From Nitrosomonas marina (lineage in GTDB: Bacteria; Pseudomonadota; Gammaproteobacteria; Burkholderiales; Nitrosomonadaceae): a stretch of DNA of 54,695 bases. Numbering within the stretch: position 1 is the first letter of the stretch; the number at the start of each line of letters is the position of its first letter. Below are positions 26,013-35,132 of this stretch, one piece after another. A program made the position numbers and the translations under genes. The DNA is taken from positions 1-54,695 of the forward strand of contig NZ_FOCP01000022.1 of the NCBI RefSeq assembly GCF_900110145.1. The letters are read 5' to 3'. The notes under the pieces are model-generated. The model worked only from the letters and a program-made list of their open reading frames with translations, did not search any database and was not told the DNA's origin.

Positions 26013-27323
26013 TTGCATTCCATATTATTGCGATACACTGTTTTTAGTGTTTTTCTAACGCTAATCGCTGTTCCCGTGTGGAGTGATCCTCCACAACAAA
26101 CTTATACCGGTTTTAAAACCGATCAATATTTAACCGCCGAGCAGTTGGCATCGTGGGTCCTTGAAGTCAATCCTGGCCTAGCTGCGATACAAGCGGCAGC
26201 AGAAGCGGCTGCTTATCGCATTGATCCCGCTAGCGCGCTAGACGATCCGGTTTTGAGTTACGGTATTGCACCGCTGACGCATGACGCAAGTCGGGGTGTG
26301 AATCAAAGATTTGACGTCAGTCAAAAAATTCCCTGGCCAGGCACATTGGCCGCTCGAAAGGAAGTCGCCCGGAATGATGCACTCGCAGTCAGTAGCGAGG
26401 CTGACATGCTGCAGCTGCTGGTTATCGCCCAAACCAAAGCAGCGTATGCTGAGTGGTACTTTATCCATGAGGCATTGAACATCCACCATGCAACGCAAGC
26501 GCTACTTGATGAATTAACTGTGACCACTCAAGTACGCTATGCAACTGGTCTTGCAACCAAACAAGATGCACTGCAAGCAGAAGTTGAACTGAACAATCTT
26601 AAAAAGCAGGAACTAATCCTTCTCCGACAACAGGTCGCAATACAGGCACGTATTAATGCGTTACTCAATCAGCCACCAGACACTTCATTGCCGGAAGCCG
26701 AGCAGATTGTGGTTTCTCGTCAGCAACCTCCGACATTTCAAGAATTGCAAGCTTTGGCATTGACGCATCATCCTGAACTTTCTCAATTGAACGCACGAAT
26801 TTCTGCAGGTGAAAGCCGTATTACCTTAGCTGAAAAAGCATTTTTACCTGATTTTCAGGTCGGCATGGGCTATAACAGTCTTTGGGATGATGCCGACAAA
26901 CGGCCTATTTTGGGTGTTTCGATCAATATACCACTTGATCGCGGTAAACGAAGATCTATATTGAATCAGGCGCGAGCCGAAACACGTCGTGCCGAATGGT
27001 TGCTGATTGAACGGCGGGCAGAGTTGTTGGCAGATCTCGCACAAGCACGTGCGGAAGTAATCGAAGCGCAGTCATCAGTGGTACTGTACCAAGATAAGCT
27101 TATTCCCCTCGCAGAAGAATACCTTGATTCAGCAATTGCAGACTATCAAAGTGGCGCCGGCGGTTTTCTCAATGTCATTACCGCTGAGCAACGCAAACTT
27201 AGTACTGACCTTGCACATGCGCGCTCACGTGCCGATTATGTAAGGCGTCTTGCCGAGCTCGAGCGTTGGACAGGCGCATCGATCAATTTGTCGCTACCAA
27301 TCTCAGTCGGGGTAAAACAATGA
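26013..27323 (+). CDS. cusC: CusC/CzcC-like outer-membrane efflux channel, first system
   Basis: The 436-residue protein belongs to the TolC family: a signal peptide (cleavage near VWS-D) and two outer-membrane efflux repeats with the motifs NPGLAAIQAAAEAAAYRIDPASALDDPVLSYG and a second-half HPELSQLNARISAGESRITLAEKAFLPDFQ. It should be the outer-membrane exit duct for the CusB-CusA pump encoded next. The start is a TTG at 26013 with AAGGAG 7 bases upstream. It overlaps the next gene (ATGA), so the three pump genes form one operon. Confidence 0.88.
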   Translation: MHSILLRYTVFSVFLTLIAVPVWSDPPQQTYTGFKTDQYLTAEQLASWVLEVNPGLAAIQAAAEAAAYRIDPASALDDPVLSYGIAPLTHDASRGVNQRFDVSQKIPWPGTLAARKEVARNDALAVSSEADMLQLLVIAQTKAAYAEWYFIHEALNIHHATQALLDELTVTTQVRYATGLATKQDALQAEVELNNLKKQELILLRQQVAIQARINALLNQPPDTSLPEAEQIVVSRQQPPTFQELQALALTHHPELSQLNARISAGESRITLAEKAFLPDFQVGMGYNSLWDDADKRPILGVSINIPLDRGKRRSILNQARAETRRAEWLLIERRAELLADLAQARAEVIEAQSSVVLYQDKLIPLAEEYLDSAIADYQSGAGGFLNVITAEQRKLSTDLAHARSRADYVRRLAELERWTGASINLSLPISVGVKQ

Positions 27324-28816
27324 AATATTCAAAGAAATTTTTGTGGTTAACCGGTATTTCGGTATTGGCAATTTTAACTGGCGGAACCTATTTTATTTTA
27401 TCTGAGTCAAGCACAAAAGTGTCACCTGAATCAGTTGCGGTTGCCGAGGACAATTTGTTTCGTTATCAGGTAAACGGATTAAATATTGGTCTAGGCATTA
27501 AGCCTAGTATTCCTCGCGTGGGAAGCAATGAATTGATTATTGAAGTTCGCGATTCTAGCGAGAATCCAGTGTCTGTCGCCATCGACGCTTACGCAGAGAT
27601 GCCAGCCATGGGTGCCATGCCGGCGATGCGCGCACCTGTAGATCTCAAAGAGAACGCACCGGGGCGCTATGTGGGAACAATGCATCTGTCCATGCGTGGT
27701 GAGTGGCCGCTAACTATCACAATCAAAGATCCGCAACACGATGAGAAGCGCCTTCAATTCGATCTTGCCACTGACCGTAAAGACCTTGCAATCGTCGCGG
27801 GAGCCGCACCTGTAGATGGTGTAACAAAAACAACTGACGATGCCGACGTCATCACAATCGACAGCCGTCGTAGACAAATGATTGGCGTTGAGTCGGACGT
27901 AGTATCTCACCGCGAATTAATAAAATCAATTCGAGCAGTCGGTGAAGTCATGTTTGATGAACAATTATTGTCGCATGTTGCGCTAAAATTCGACGGTTAT
28001 ATTGGTGATCTAAAAGCCAATTATGTCGGTGCTAAGGTTACAAAGAACCAGATACTATTTACAGTTTACAGTCCTGAACTACTGGCCGCCCAGCAAGAAT
28101 ATCTTGAAACGCTAAAGCGCCGACAAAATAACGGCTCTGAAGATGGACTGCTACGTGCGGCACGCCAACGACTGGCATTATGGGATATGTCTCCAAAGGA
28201 GATTAAGGCTCTGGAACAACGCGGATCGCCGCAAGATTATGTCGCTATTTATGCACCACGTAGCGGCACCTTGATTGAACGGAATATCGCAGACGGCAGC
28301 TCGGTTCGTAAAGAACAGACGCTATTAAAGATTGCCGATCTTTCTCGTGTATGGATCGAAGCGGAAGTTTTTGAAGCTGACCTAGAATTAGTGCGGGTCG
28401 GTATGGCTGCAAGCTTTACATTGCCATATTTGCCAGGACGGACGTATTCGGCAATCGTTGAATATGTTTATCCTTATCTTCAGAGTGACAGCCGTACCGG
28501 TCGTATTCGGCTGTCATTGGAAAATCCTGATGGCGAGCTGAAACCCGATATGTACGCTGAAGTACTTTTGCAAGCGGGACTGGGGCAACGGCTCAGCGTT
28601 CCAGAGGAAGCCATCATCGTGGCCGGAGATACTCGAGTTGTTTTTATGGATCTTGGGCAAGGCCGCCTCAAACCCGTTCGCATCAAAACAGGACGTACTG
28701 CACAGGGATATGTTGAAGTACTCGATGGCCTGTCAGCCGGTGACATTGTGGTTACTTCGGGTAATTTTCTCATCGCAGCGGAGACACGCCTGAAAACGGG
28801 GATAGAGCAATGGTAA
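27320..28816 (+). CDS. cusB: CusB-like periplasmic adaptor with FixH/YtkA-like domain
   Basis: This 498-residue membrane-fusion protein has an N-terminal anchor (WLTGISVLAILTGGTYFIL). Residues about 45-150 form an extra domain (LGIKPSIPRVGSNELIIEVRD ... AYAEMPAMGAMPAM ... GRYVGTMHLSMRGEWPLTI) that resembles YtkA/FixH-like folds and carries a Met-rich loop, a likely copper site. The adaptor body follows (SHVALKFDGYIGDLKANYVG, IYAPRSGTLIERNIADGSSV, ADLSRVWIEAEVFEADL). It bridges the inner pump and outer channel. It overlaps cusC (ATGA) and cusA (7 bases). Confidence 0.88.
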   Translation: MKYSKKFLWLTGISVLAILTGGTYFILSESSTKVSPESVAVAEDNLFRYQVNGLNIGLGIKPSIPRVGSNELIIEVRDSSENPVSVAIDAYAEMPAMGAMPAMRAPVDLKENAPGRYVGTMHLSMRGEWPLTITIKDPQHDEKRLQFDLATDRKDLAIVAGAAPVDGVTKTTDDADVITIDSRRRQMIGVESDVVSHRELIKSIRAVGEVMFDEQLLSHVALKFDGYIGDLKANYVGAKVTKNQILFTVYSPELLAAQQEYLETLKRRQNNGSEDGLLRAARQRLALWDMSPKEIKALEQRGSPQDYVAIYAPRSGTLIERNIADGSSVRKEQTLLKIADLSRVWIEAEVFEADLELVRVGMAASFTLPYLPGRTYSAIVEYVYPYLQSDSRTGRIRLSLENPDGELKPDMYAEVLLQAGLGQRLSVPEEAIIVAGDTRVVFMDLGQGRLKPVRIKTGRTAQGYVEVLDGLSAGDIVVTSGNFLIAAETRLKTGIEQW

Positions 28817-31800
28817 ACACCAATGACAACAAGAGAAAACTGAGCCCGATCGAAGCGGTGATTGGTTTTTCGGCGCGCAATTGGCTTCTCACTGTAATGC
28901 TGGTTCTTGTCGCAACCATATGGGGCTATCGTTCATTCATCAGTGCACCACTCGATGCTATCCCTGATCTATCGGATGTGCAGGTGATTGTGTTTACCAA
29001 TTGGCCTGGACGCAGTCCGGATTTGATCGAAGACCAGATTACATATCCGTTGACAACTACGCTGCTTGCTGCACCTGGGGTACGTTCTGTTCGCGGACAA
29101 AGTTTTATGGGATTATCATTTGTCTATGTAATCTTTGAAGATGGGACAGACATCTACTGGGCGCGTTCACGCGTGCTCGAGTATCTGAACTCAGCTTCCG
29201 CCAAACTGCCGGATGCCATACAGCCGACGTTGGGGCCAGATGCGTCTGGAGTTGGTTGGGGATATCAGTATGCACTGGTTGATAAAAGTGGCAATCGGAG
29301 CTTGGCAGACTTACGCAGTTTGCAAGATTTCAATTTGCGTTATGCACTCGAAGCCGTTGAAGGCGTTGCTGAAATTGCCTCAGTAGGCGGTTTCGTCAAG
29401 GAATACCAGATTAATATTGATCCTAATAAGCTGTCATCCTACGGTATTTCTCTAGATAAAGTAATAGCAGCAGTCCGCGCCTCCAATAAAGATGTCGGCG
29501 GGCGTGTTTTGGAAGTCGCCGGACATGAACAATTCATTCGTGGACGCGGTTATGTCAAATCAGTTGAGGATCTCAAAGATGTTGTAATCGGTGTAGGTGA
29601 TGGCGGCATACCGATTCGCGTTGTTGATGTGGCGACCGTTAGTCTGGGGCCTGCATTACAGCGCGGACAGGCAGATTTGGATGGCGAAGGCGTCACAGTC
29701 GGTGGTATTGTTGTCATACGCTACGGAGAAAATGTCCTAGATGTTATTAATCGAGTCAAAAATCGAATAGATACTCTCAAAACCAGCTTACCGCCCGGCG
29801 TCGAAATTGTTCCTGTTTATGATCGCTCCAGTTTGATTGAACGCGCGATTGAAACACTACAAAATACGCTCATTCATGAAATGTTGATCGTGTCGTTAGT
29901 TATCGGGTTATTTCTCCTCCATGTGCGGTCAGCAATCGTAGCAATTGTAACGTTGCCCATTGCCATATTGCTTTCGTTCATTCCGATGTTTTATCAGGGG
30001 CTAACCGCGAACATCATGTCGCTTGGCGGTATCGCCGTGGCCATTGGTGCCATGGTCGATGCCGCAATTGTCATTATTGATAATATTCATAAGCGCCTGC
30101 AAAACGAAATCCTCCAGGGTGAAGCTAGAATACGTGCTGTGATCGAAGCCATGCAGGAAGTTGGTCCCAGCATTTTCTTTTCACTATTGATCATTACTGT
30201 TTCTTTTATTCCCGTATTTGCTCTCGAAGGTACTGAAGGCCGTTTGTTCAAGCCCTTGGCCTACACCAAGACCTATTCGATGTTCTTCGCAGCATTGCTG
30301 TCAGTGACGCTGATCCCGGCACTGACTGTTCTTCTGATCAAGGGACGCATTCATAGTGATCATAGCTGGCTGAACACAGGATTAACGAAATGCTATATGC
30401 CGATAGTAAAATTTTCGGTGCGCTGGCGCTGGCCAGTTATTATCCTAGCAGTGTTAGCACTGGCTGCAACGGTACCCGTATACCGTAGCCTCGGCTCTGA
30501 ATTCATGCCGCCACTTAATGAAGGCAGTATTCTTTATATGCCGACTACACTGCCAAATATTTCCGTTGAGGAAGCTACGCGCGTCATGCAAACCATGAAT
30601 CGCGAGTTAAAAAAATTTCCTGAAGTCGAAAGAGTATTCGGCAAGGTTGGCCGCAGTACCAGTCCTACGGATCCGGCTCCTTTATCGATGATCGAAACCA
30701 ATATTATGCTAAAACCTGAAACTGAATGGCGTGAAGGGGTGACCTGGGACACATTGATCGGTGAAATGGATAATGCAATGCGATTTCCTGGAATGCCGAA
30801 TATCTGGTGGATGCCGATACAAACACGTACCGAAATGCTGGCAACCGGCATACGTTCGTCACTCGGTATCAAAGTTTTTGGGGCCGATCTTTCGACAGTC
30901 GAATCCATTGCGATCAATATTGAACGCGCACTAATTGATAATGAACGTACTGCACCTTATACACGCAGCGCTTTCGCTGAGCGCACAACGGGTGGATACT
31001 TTCTGGATTTCGACATTGATCGCAAAGCCGCAGCACGGTTTGGCCTTAATGTGAACGACATACAGTCCGTAGTCGAATCCGCAATCGGGGGCATCAAGGT
31101 AAGCGAGACCGTTGAAGGCCGTGAACGCTACGATATTCTTGTACGCTATGCCCGCGAATACCGTGACAATATTGCAGCGCTTGAGCGCGTATTCGTTGCA
31201 ACCCCGACCGGTGCACAGATCCCGATTACACAGGTTGCTAATATTCGCTTTCGTACGGGGCCGCCAATGCTCAGAAATGAAGATGGTCAGCTTGTCAGTT
31301 TTGTGTTCGTTGATGTCAGTGACAAGATCGGTATTGCCGATTATGTTGATCTGGCGCGCGATGTTGTCACTGAAAATGTGGAAATAACACCAGGATACCG
31401 TATTGATTGGGCTGGACAATTTACGTATTTCGAACGCGTTAAAGCACGCCTGGCAATTCTGGTGCCACTGACCATAATCTTAATCTTTTTTATGCTTTAT
31501 ATGCATCGAAAATCAATAACCGAAACACTGATCATTATGACAGCACTGCCATTTTCGTTAATCGGCAGTATCTGGCTACTGGCCGCGCTCGGTTACAATT
31601 TGAGCGTTGCCGTCGTGGTCGGCATGATTGCGATGGCCGGTCTGTCGGTTGAATTAGGACTATTGATGATGCTGTATTTAGATCTCGCTTGGCGCAGACA
31701 TGTCGCAGACGGTTCGCTTAAAACCAGAACAGACCTGAAAAACACGATTGCTGAGGGAGCAAGTCAACGTATTCGTCCAATGTTGATGACCAGCCTGACG

Positions 31801-32013
31801 CTGTTCTTGGGCCTGCTGCCTATCATGTACAGTAGCGGAAGTGGTGCTGATGTTATGAAACGCATCGCTGCACCTATGCTGGGTGGTACAGGCTCGACAT
31901 TGATTCTGGTATTAATTGTTTTTCCAGCTATTTTTTCATTATGGCGTGGCCGATACGTATACGATTTAAGTGCATTACCCCAAAATCATGGAGAAACAAA
32001 AAATGTAACTTAG
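28810..32013 (+). CDS. cusA: CusA-type RND copper/silver pump, first copy
   Basis: The 1067-residue pump has the HME-RND layout: 12 membrane helices and two large periplasmic loops. The three Cu-binding Met residues of E. coli CusA (573, 623, 672) align with Met577 (ILYMPTTLP), Met627 (PLSMIET) and Met676 (TEMLATGI), all shifted by 4. Helix 4 reads AIGAMVDAAIVIIDN, the Cu/Ag class signature. With CusB and CusC it exports Cu(I)/Ag(I) from the periplasm. A second complete set lies downstream. The ATG at 28810 overlaps the cusB end. Confidence 0.93.
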   Translation: MVNTNDNKRKLSPIEAVIGFSARNWLLTVMLVLVATIWGYRSFISAPLDAIPDLSDVQVIVFTNWPGRSPDLIEDQITYPLTTTLLAAPGVRSVRGQSFMGLSFVYVIFEDGTDIYWARSRVLEYLNSASAKLPDAIQPTLGPDASGVGWGYQYALVDKSGNRSLADLRSLQDFNLRYALEAVEGVAEIASVGGFVKEYQINIDPNKLSSYGISLDKVIAAVRASNKDVGGRVLEVAGHEQFIRGRGYVKSVEDLKDVVIGVGDGGIPIRVVDVATVSLGPALQRGQADLDGEGVTVGGIVVIRYGENVLDVINRVKNRIDTLKTSLPPGVEIVPVYDRSSLIERAIETLQNTLIHEMLIVSLVIGLFLLHVRSAIVAIVTLPIAILLSFIPMFYQGLTANIMSLGGIAVAIGAMVDAAIVIIDNIHKRLQNEILQGEARIRAVIEAMQEVGPSIFFSLLIITVSFIPVFALEGTEGRLFKPLAYTKTYSMFFAALLSVTLIPALTVLLIKGRIHSDHSWLNTGLTKCYMPIVKFSVRWRWPVIILAVLALAATVPVYRSLGSEFMPPLNEGSILYMPTTLPNISVEEATRVMQTMNRELKKFPEVERVFGKVGRSTSPTDPAPLSMIETNIMLKPETEWREGVTWDTLIGEMDNAMRFPGMPNIWWMPIQTRTEMLATGIRSSLGIKVFGADLSTVESIAINIERALIDNERTAPYTRSAFAERTTGGYFLDFDIDRKAAARFGLNVNDIQSVVESAIGGIKVSETVEGRERYDILVRYAREYRDNIAALERVFVATPTGAQIPITQVANIRFRTGPPMLRNEDGQLVSFVFVDVSDKIGIADYVDLARDVVTENVEITPGYRIDWAGQFTYFERVKARLAILVPLTIILIFFMLYMHRKSITETLIIMTALPFSLIGSIWLLAALGYNLSVAVVVGMIAMAGLSVELGLLMMLYLDLAWRRHVADGSLKTRTDLKNTIAEGASQRIRPMLMTSLTLFLGLLPIMYSSGSGADVMKRIAAPMLGGTGSTLILVLIVFPAIFSLWRGRYVYDLSALPQNHGETKNVT

Positions 32014-32097
32014 GGATAAGTTTAGAATCCTGTGTAAGTTTACAAATCAGCTAACACGTTGCACTTACAATCTCATCTTATTCGTTAGATTTAATAC

Positions 32098-32129
32098 TTG
32101 ACTCTGGAGTATAGTCCATAGTCTAGAGT
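32098..32129 (+). promoter_or_regulatory. ZntR-like promoter for the MerR cassette
   Basis: TTGACT (32098-32103), 20 bases, then TAGAGT (32124-32129) form an overlong-spacer promoter. ACTCTGGAGT at 32101-32110 is identical to the left half-site of the E. coli zntA operator and AGAGT closes the right side. Twenty-base spacers suit ZntR-type regulators. It is followed by AAGGAGG and the ATG at 32150. Confidence 0.7.
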
Positions 32130-32149
32130 AACGATGCAAGGAGGTAATT

Positions 32150-32557
32150 ATGCTAATCGGTGAACTCGCAGACAAGGCAAACATAAGCGTTGATACCATT
32201 CGTTATTATGAGCGGGAAGGACTTATCAAGCCTGTTTCGGTACGTGATTCCGGCTATCGCGAGTTTGATGAAAGTTCTGCCGATACCCTCCTTTTTGTGG
32301 TACGGGCCAAGGATTTAGGATTTTCGCTCAAAGAAATCTGCACACTGTTACGGCTAAAAAACGATCCCGATACGACTTGTGGTGAAGTAAAAGCGCTGGC
32401 TGAGAAGAAAATAACCGATGTCATTCTCAAGATCAAAAGCTTGCAAGCCATAGAAAAAGATCTGACCGCGCTTCTTAGGGCATGCACTGATACGGCAGCC
32501 TCCGTTGATGAATGCCCAATTGTAGACTCACTTGATAAAAAGGAGAAAGAGATATGA
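32150..32557 (+). CDS. MerR-family regulator, ZntR/MerR-like soft-metal sensor
   Basis: The 135-residue protein has a MerR helix-turn-helix (MLIGELADKANISVDTIRYYE), a dimer helix and metal residues Cys77 (DTTCGEVK), Cys112 and Cys122 (RACTDTAASVDECPIVDSL). A Cys in the Cys77 position marks the divalent-metal class (ZntR, CadR, PbrR, MerR). Which metal it senses cannot be fixed; the MerT/MerC-like neighbour suggests Hg(II), the operator half-site suggests Zn/Cd/Pb. AAGGAGG precedes the start. It overlaps the next gene by 4 bases. Confidence 0.85.
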   Translation: MLIGELADKANISVDTIRYYEREGLIKPVSVRDSGYREFDESSADTLLFVVRAKDLGFSLKEICTLLRLKNDPDTTCGEVKALAEKKITDVILKIKSLQAIEKDLTALLRACTDTAASVDECPIVDSLDKKEKEI

Positions 32558-32859
32558 ATATTGAATTTATCTATTTTAAAGAATGTCCGAATGCTAACGC
32601 CGCTCGGGAAAATCTGCATAAGGCGTGTTCCGCGCTTGGTATTGAAGCTGACTGGCAAGAATGGGATCAAAATAACGATAATGTTCCAGAACATGTCAAA
32701 GACTTTGGTTCCCCCAGTATTCTGGTAGAAGGAAAGGATGTCGCCGGCGACCCCGGTGAGTGCTGTCAGGCTAAATCTTGTCGTGTTTATGAAGACGGTC
32801 AGAATGCGCCGGATGTAGAAACAATTATGGTGGCATTGCGAGAAAACCTGCATCAATGA
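32554..32859 (+). CDS. Thioredoxin-like small Cys protein of the MerR cassette
   Basis: The 101-residue cytoplasmic protein starts MNIEFIYFKECPNANAAREN, a thioredoxin-like strand-loop-helix with one Cys at position 11. It has a later FGSPSILVEGKDVAG (the cis-Pro of such folds) and a C-terminal GECCQAKSCRVY with three more Cys. Thioredoxin-like proteins of this pattern accompany mercury/organometal transport genes. It probably passes metal to or from the membrane protein encoded next. It overlaps both neighbours by 4 bases, so the three are one operon. Confidence 0.75.
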   Translation: MNIEFIYFKECPNANAARENLHKACSALGIEADWQEWDQNNDNVPEHVKDFGSPSILVEGKDVAGDPGECCQAKSCRVYEDGQNAPDVETIMVALRENLHQ

Positions 32860-33191
32860 AAAAGTTTTTCATAGCATTACCGTCCTTTCTGGCCTCGGCA
32901 TTTGTGGCCTTGCCGATACTTACATGTCCGGCGTGTTGGCCGCTTTATGCCGGATTGCTCAGCGCTCTTGGTCTAAGTTTTGTTGACTACACGCCATTTT
33001 TGTTTCCAGTTACAGCCGTGCTTCTCTTCATATCCCTTGTTTCGCTTGCCTGGAAAGACATGACCAAGAGCTTTGTCAAAAATGCGCTGAGGCCTGTGTT
33101 TCTGAACCACCGCGCTATCATAATACCAAAGTATGTTATGGGCATATTTTTGGTTATCTTAGTCATTACCGCGAGTTTCTCGTCAAGCTAG
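32856..33191 (+). CDS. MerT/MerC-like membrane metal-transport protein
   Basis: The 111-residue protein has three or four hydrophobic helices with CPAC at the end of the first (PILTCPACWPLYAGLLSALGL), a vicinal-type Cys pair like those that carry Hg(II) in MerT and MerC. It should pass a soft metal ion across the inner membrane with the thioredoxin-like protein. No merA, merP or merB is nearby, so if it is mercury-related the detoxifying enzyme is elsewhere. The ATG overlaps the previous gene. Confidence 0.7.
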   Translation: MKKFFIALPSFLASAFVALPILTCPACWPLYAGLLSALGLSFVDYTPFLFPVTAVLLFISLVSLAWKDMTKSFVKNALRPVFLNHRAIIIPKYVMGIFLVILVITASFSSS

Positions 33192-33279
33192 GTATCCAGC
33201 TTGACACTGACAACACTTTAATGTAAAAGGACAATAATTGGTGTGATCATATAATTATCGATTATCAAATAAAAACCGA

Positions 33280-33648
33280 GTGTTAAAGAAGCGAAGAGCA
33301 AACAGATTACTTTTGGTTTTAATCATGCTTTGGTTACCATTGCAAGGAGCGTTTGCTTTTACGGAGCTGCCGTGCATGCATGAAGAAAATACAGTTAATA
33401 AAATCAATGCCGTTGATTTTCCTATAACTGATGACCACCAGCATACGCTTCATTTCAAAGAAACAAGTAACACGGCTTCTGGCCAAGAATGTGAGGTGGA
33501 CACCTTATGTCATGTAAGCTGTAGCAGCTATATCCCTACTATACTCTCTGATCCATCCTCTCCCAATTGTATTTCCTGTAATTTCGCGATTACAGCTCAA
33601 TCTGATTCGTTCATTCCTGAACAATTTCAACGTCCTCCTCTCGCATAA
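33280..33648 (+). CDS. Small exported Cys/His-rich protein, leader of Cus operon 2
   Basis: The 122-residue protein has a basic start and a hydrophobic signal (RLLLVLIMLWLPLQGAFA). After it come Cys and His clusters (LPCMHEEN, DDHQHTLHF, ECEVDTLCHVSCSS, PNCISCNF) able to bind metal. The start is a GTG at 33280 with a weak ribosome site. It stands 194 bases before the second cusC, as the other Cys-rich gene stands before the first, so the two pump sets share a layout. Similar short proteins precede czc/cus-type operons, where their role is not settled. Confidence 0.55.
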   Translation: MLKKRRANRLLLVLIMLWLPLQGAFAFTELPCMHEENTVNKINAVDFPITDDHQHTLHFKETSNTASGQECEVDTLCHVSCSSYIPTILSDPSSPNCISCNFAITAQSDSFIPEQFQRPPLA

Positions 33649-33842
33649 TTCATCCTGAACAGTAACAAGAAATCCACGGGCTTAAAAGTGGTCAGGCATT
33701 ATCTATATTGAGCTTGATGGATTTCATCGATGATCGAATAAATTTCATTCTGATCCTGATTAATTACACGACAAAAAGCATTTAACGGGTTAAGGGCAAA
33801 GTTTCCTTCACGTTAAGCTTTTTATTACGAGTATGGCGCATT

Positions 33843-35132
33843 ATGTCTTCACTTTTCATCATTCTAAGCAACGTTATATTAGGTTTATTGTTACTTGTAA
33901 ACAATGTGTTCGCCGGAGCAGATCATGATTCTTTAACACTAAAATCGGCGACAGAAATAGCGATCCGGAATAATCCGGATTTAGCGCAAATGCGGGCGCG
34001 CGCCGAGGCAATGGCAGCGATTCCATCACAGGTTGGCACGCTGCCTGACCCTGAAATCAGTTTCAGTGCCGCAAATCTGCCCGTTGATACATTCAGTACT
34101 GCTCAGGTGGACATGACGCAAATCGGGCCGGGAATTTCGCAGGCAATTCCTTTTCCAGGAAAACTGGCATTACGCAGCTCAGCTGCGAGTTTTGAAGCAA
34201 AAGCTGCATTCGAGAATGTAACGGAAGCGCGGTGGTGGTTACTCAGTAACGTTAAACAAGTATGGTGGCAAATTTTCTACCTGGATCGTGCGTTACAAGT
34301 CGTAAAAGACAACCAGCTGCTGCTGGAACAGTTTATTCAGATCACACGTACAAAATATGAAGTGGGTGAAGGGCTGCAACAAGATATTTTGTTGGCACAA
34401 CTGGAGCTGTCCAACCTGCTGGATCAACAGCTTAGGCTGCAAGGCGCGCGACATAATTCCGTTGCGAAGCTCAATGCATTACTGGATAGAGCTGCCAACC
34501 AATCAATAACATTACCTGAAGAAATAGCAGAAGAATTACCGACCATTCTTTCTGAAACTGCATTGTACCAGGTGGCCGAACACTCCAGGGCCTTGCTGGC
34601 ATCGAAACATGAATCTGTCAATGCCGCAAGGGTCCGCGTTGATCTGGCTAAAAAAGATTTTTATCCAGACTTTAAGTTACGGGCTTCTTATGGATTCCGG
34701 CGTGATAATCCAACGGGTATTGATCGGGATGATTTTTTAACCCTTGGTTTGAGTATGAACGTTCCGATTTTTTTGGACCGGAAGCAAGCGAAGGCAGTTG
34801 ATCAGCGTAACAGTGAGTTAATGCAGCAGAAATATATGCTACAGGACGAATGGAATAACATACGCGCCGAGATCTCACAAAGCTATAGCGATTTTCAACG
34901 CGCCTCGAAACAGACGGTATTGTTTAAAACCGGCATCATTCCTCAGGCAAGACAGACTGTGGCATCCATGCTGGTTGGTTATCAGGTCAACAAAGTCGAT
35001 TTCCTGAATCTGGTCCGCAGCCAGATCAGTCTATTAAATAATGAACTGCAATACTGGAGTACTTTTGCTGAAGCCAATCAGGCTTTAGCAAAATTAATGG
35101 CCGCAGTTGGCAAGGAAGAAATTTATGAATAA
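33843..35132 (+). CDS. cusC: CusC-like outer-membrane efflux channel, second system
   Basis: The 429-residue TolC-family protein has a signal peptide (cleavage near VFA-G) and two efflux repeats: ATEIAIRNNPDLAQMRARAEAM with LPDPEISFSAANL, and LLASKHESVNAARVRVDLAKKDFYPDFKLRASYG. Its sequence differs widely from the channel of the first system, so this is a separate lineage and not a recent duplicate. Its stop overlaps the next start (ATGAATAA). Confidence 0.88.
   Translation: MSSLFIILSNVILGLLLLVNNVFAGADHDSLTLKSATEIAIRNNPDLAQMRARAEAMAAIPSQVGTLPDPEISFSAANLPVDTFSTAQVDMTQIGPGISQAIPFPGKLALRSSAASFEAKAAFENVTEARWWLLSNVKQVWWQIFYLDRALQVVKDNQLLLEQFIQITRTKYEVGEGLQQDILLAQLELSNLLDQQLRLQGARHNSVAKLNALLDRAANQSITLPEEIAEELPTILSETALYQVAEHSRALLASKHESVNAARVRVDLAKKDFYPDFKLRASYGFRRDNPTGIDRDDFLTLGLSMNVPIFLDRKQAKAVDQRNSELMQQKYMLQDEWNNIRAEISQSYSDFQRASKQTVLFKTGIIPQARQTVASMLVGYQVNKVDFLNLVRSQISLLNNELQYWSTFAEANQALAKLMAAVGKEEIYE

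Noticed and set aside
32254..32856. Minus-strand frame of about 200 codons opposite the MerR cassette
   Set aside because: Three overlapping plus-strand genes with family motifs explain this DNA; the frame is antisense to all of them.
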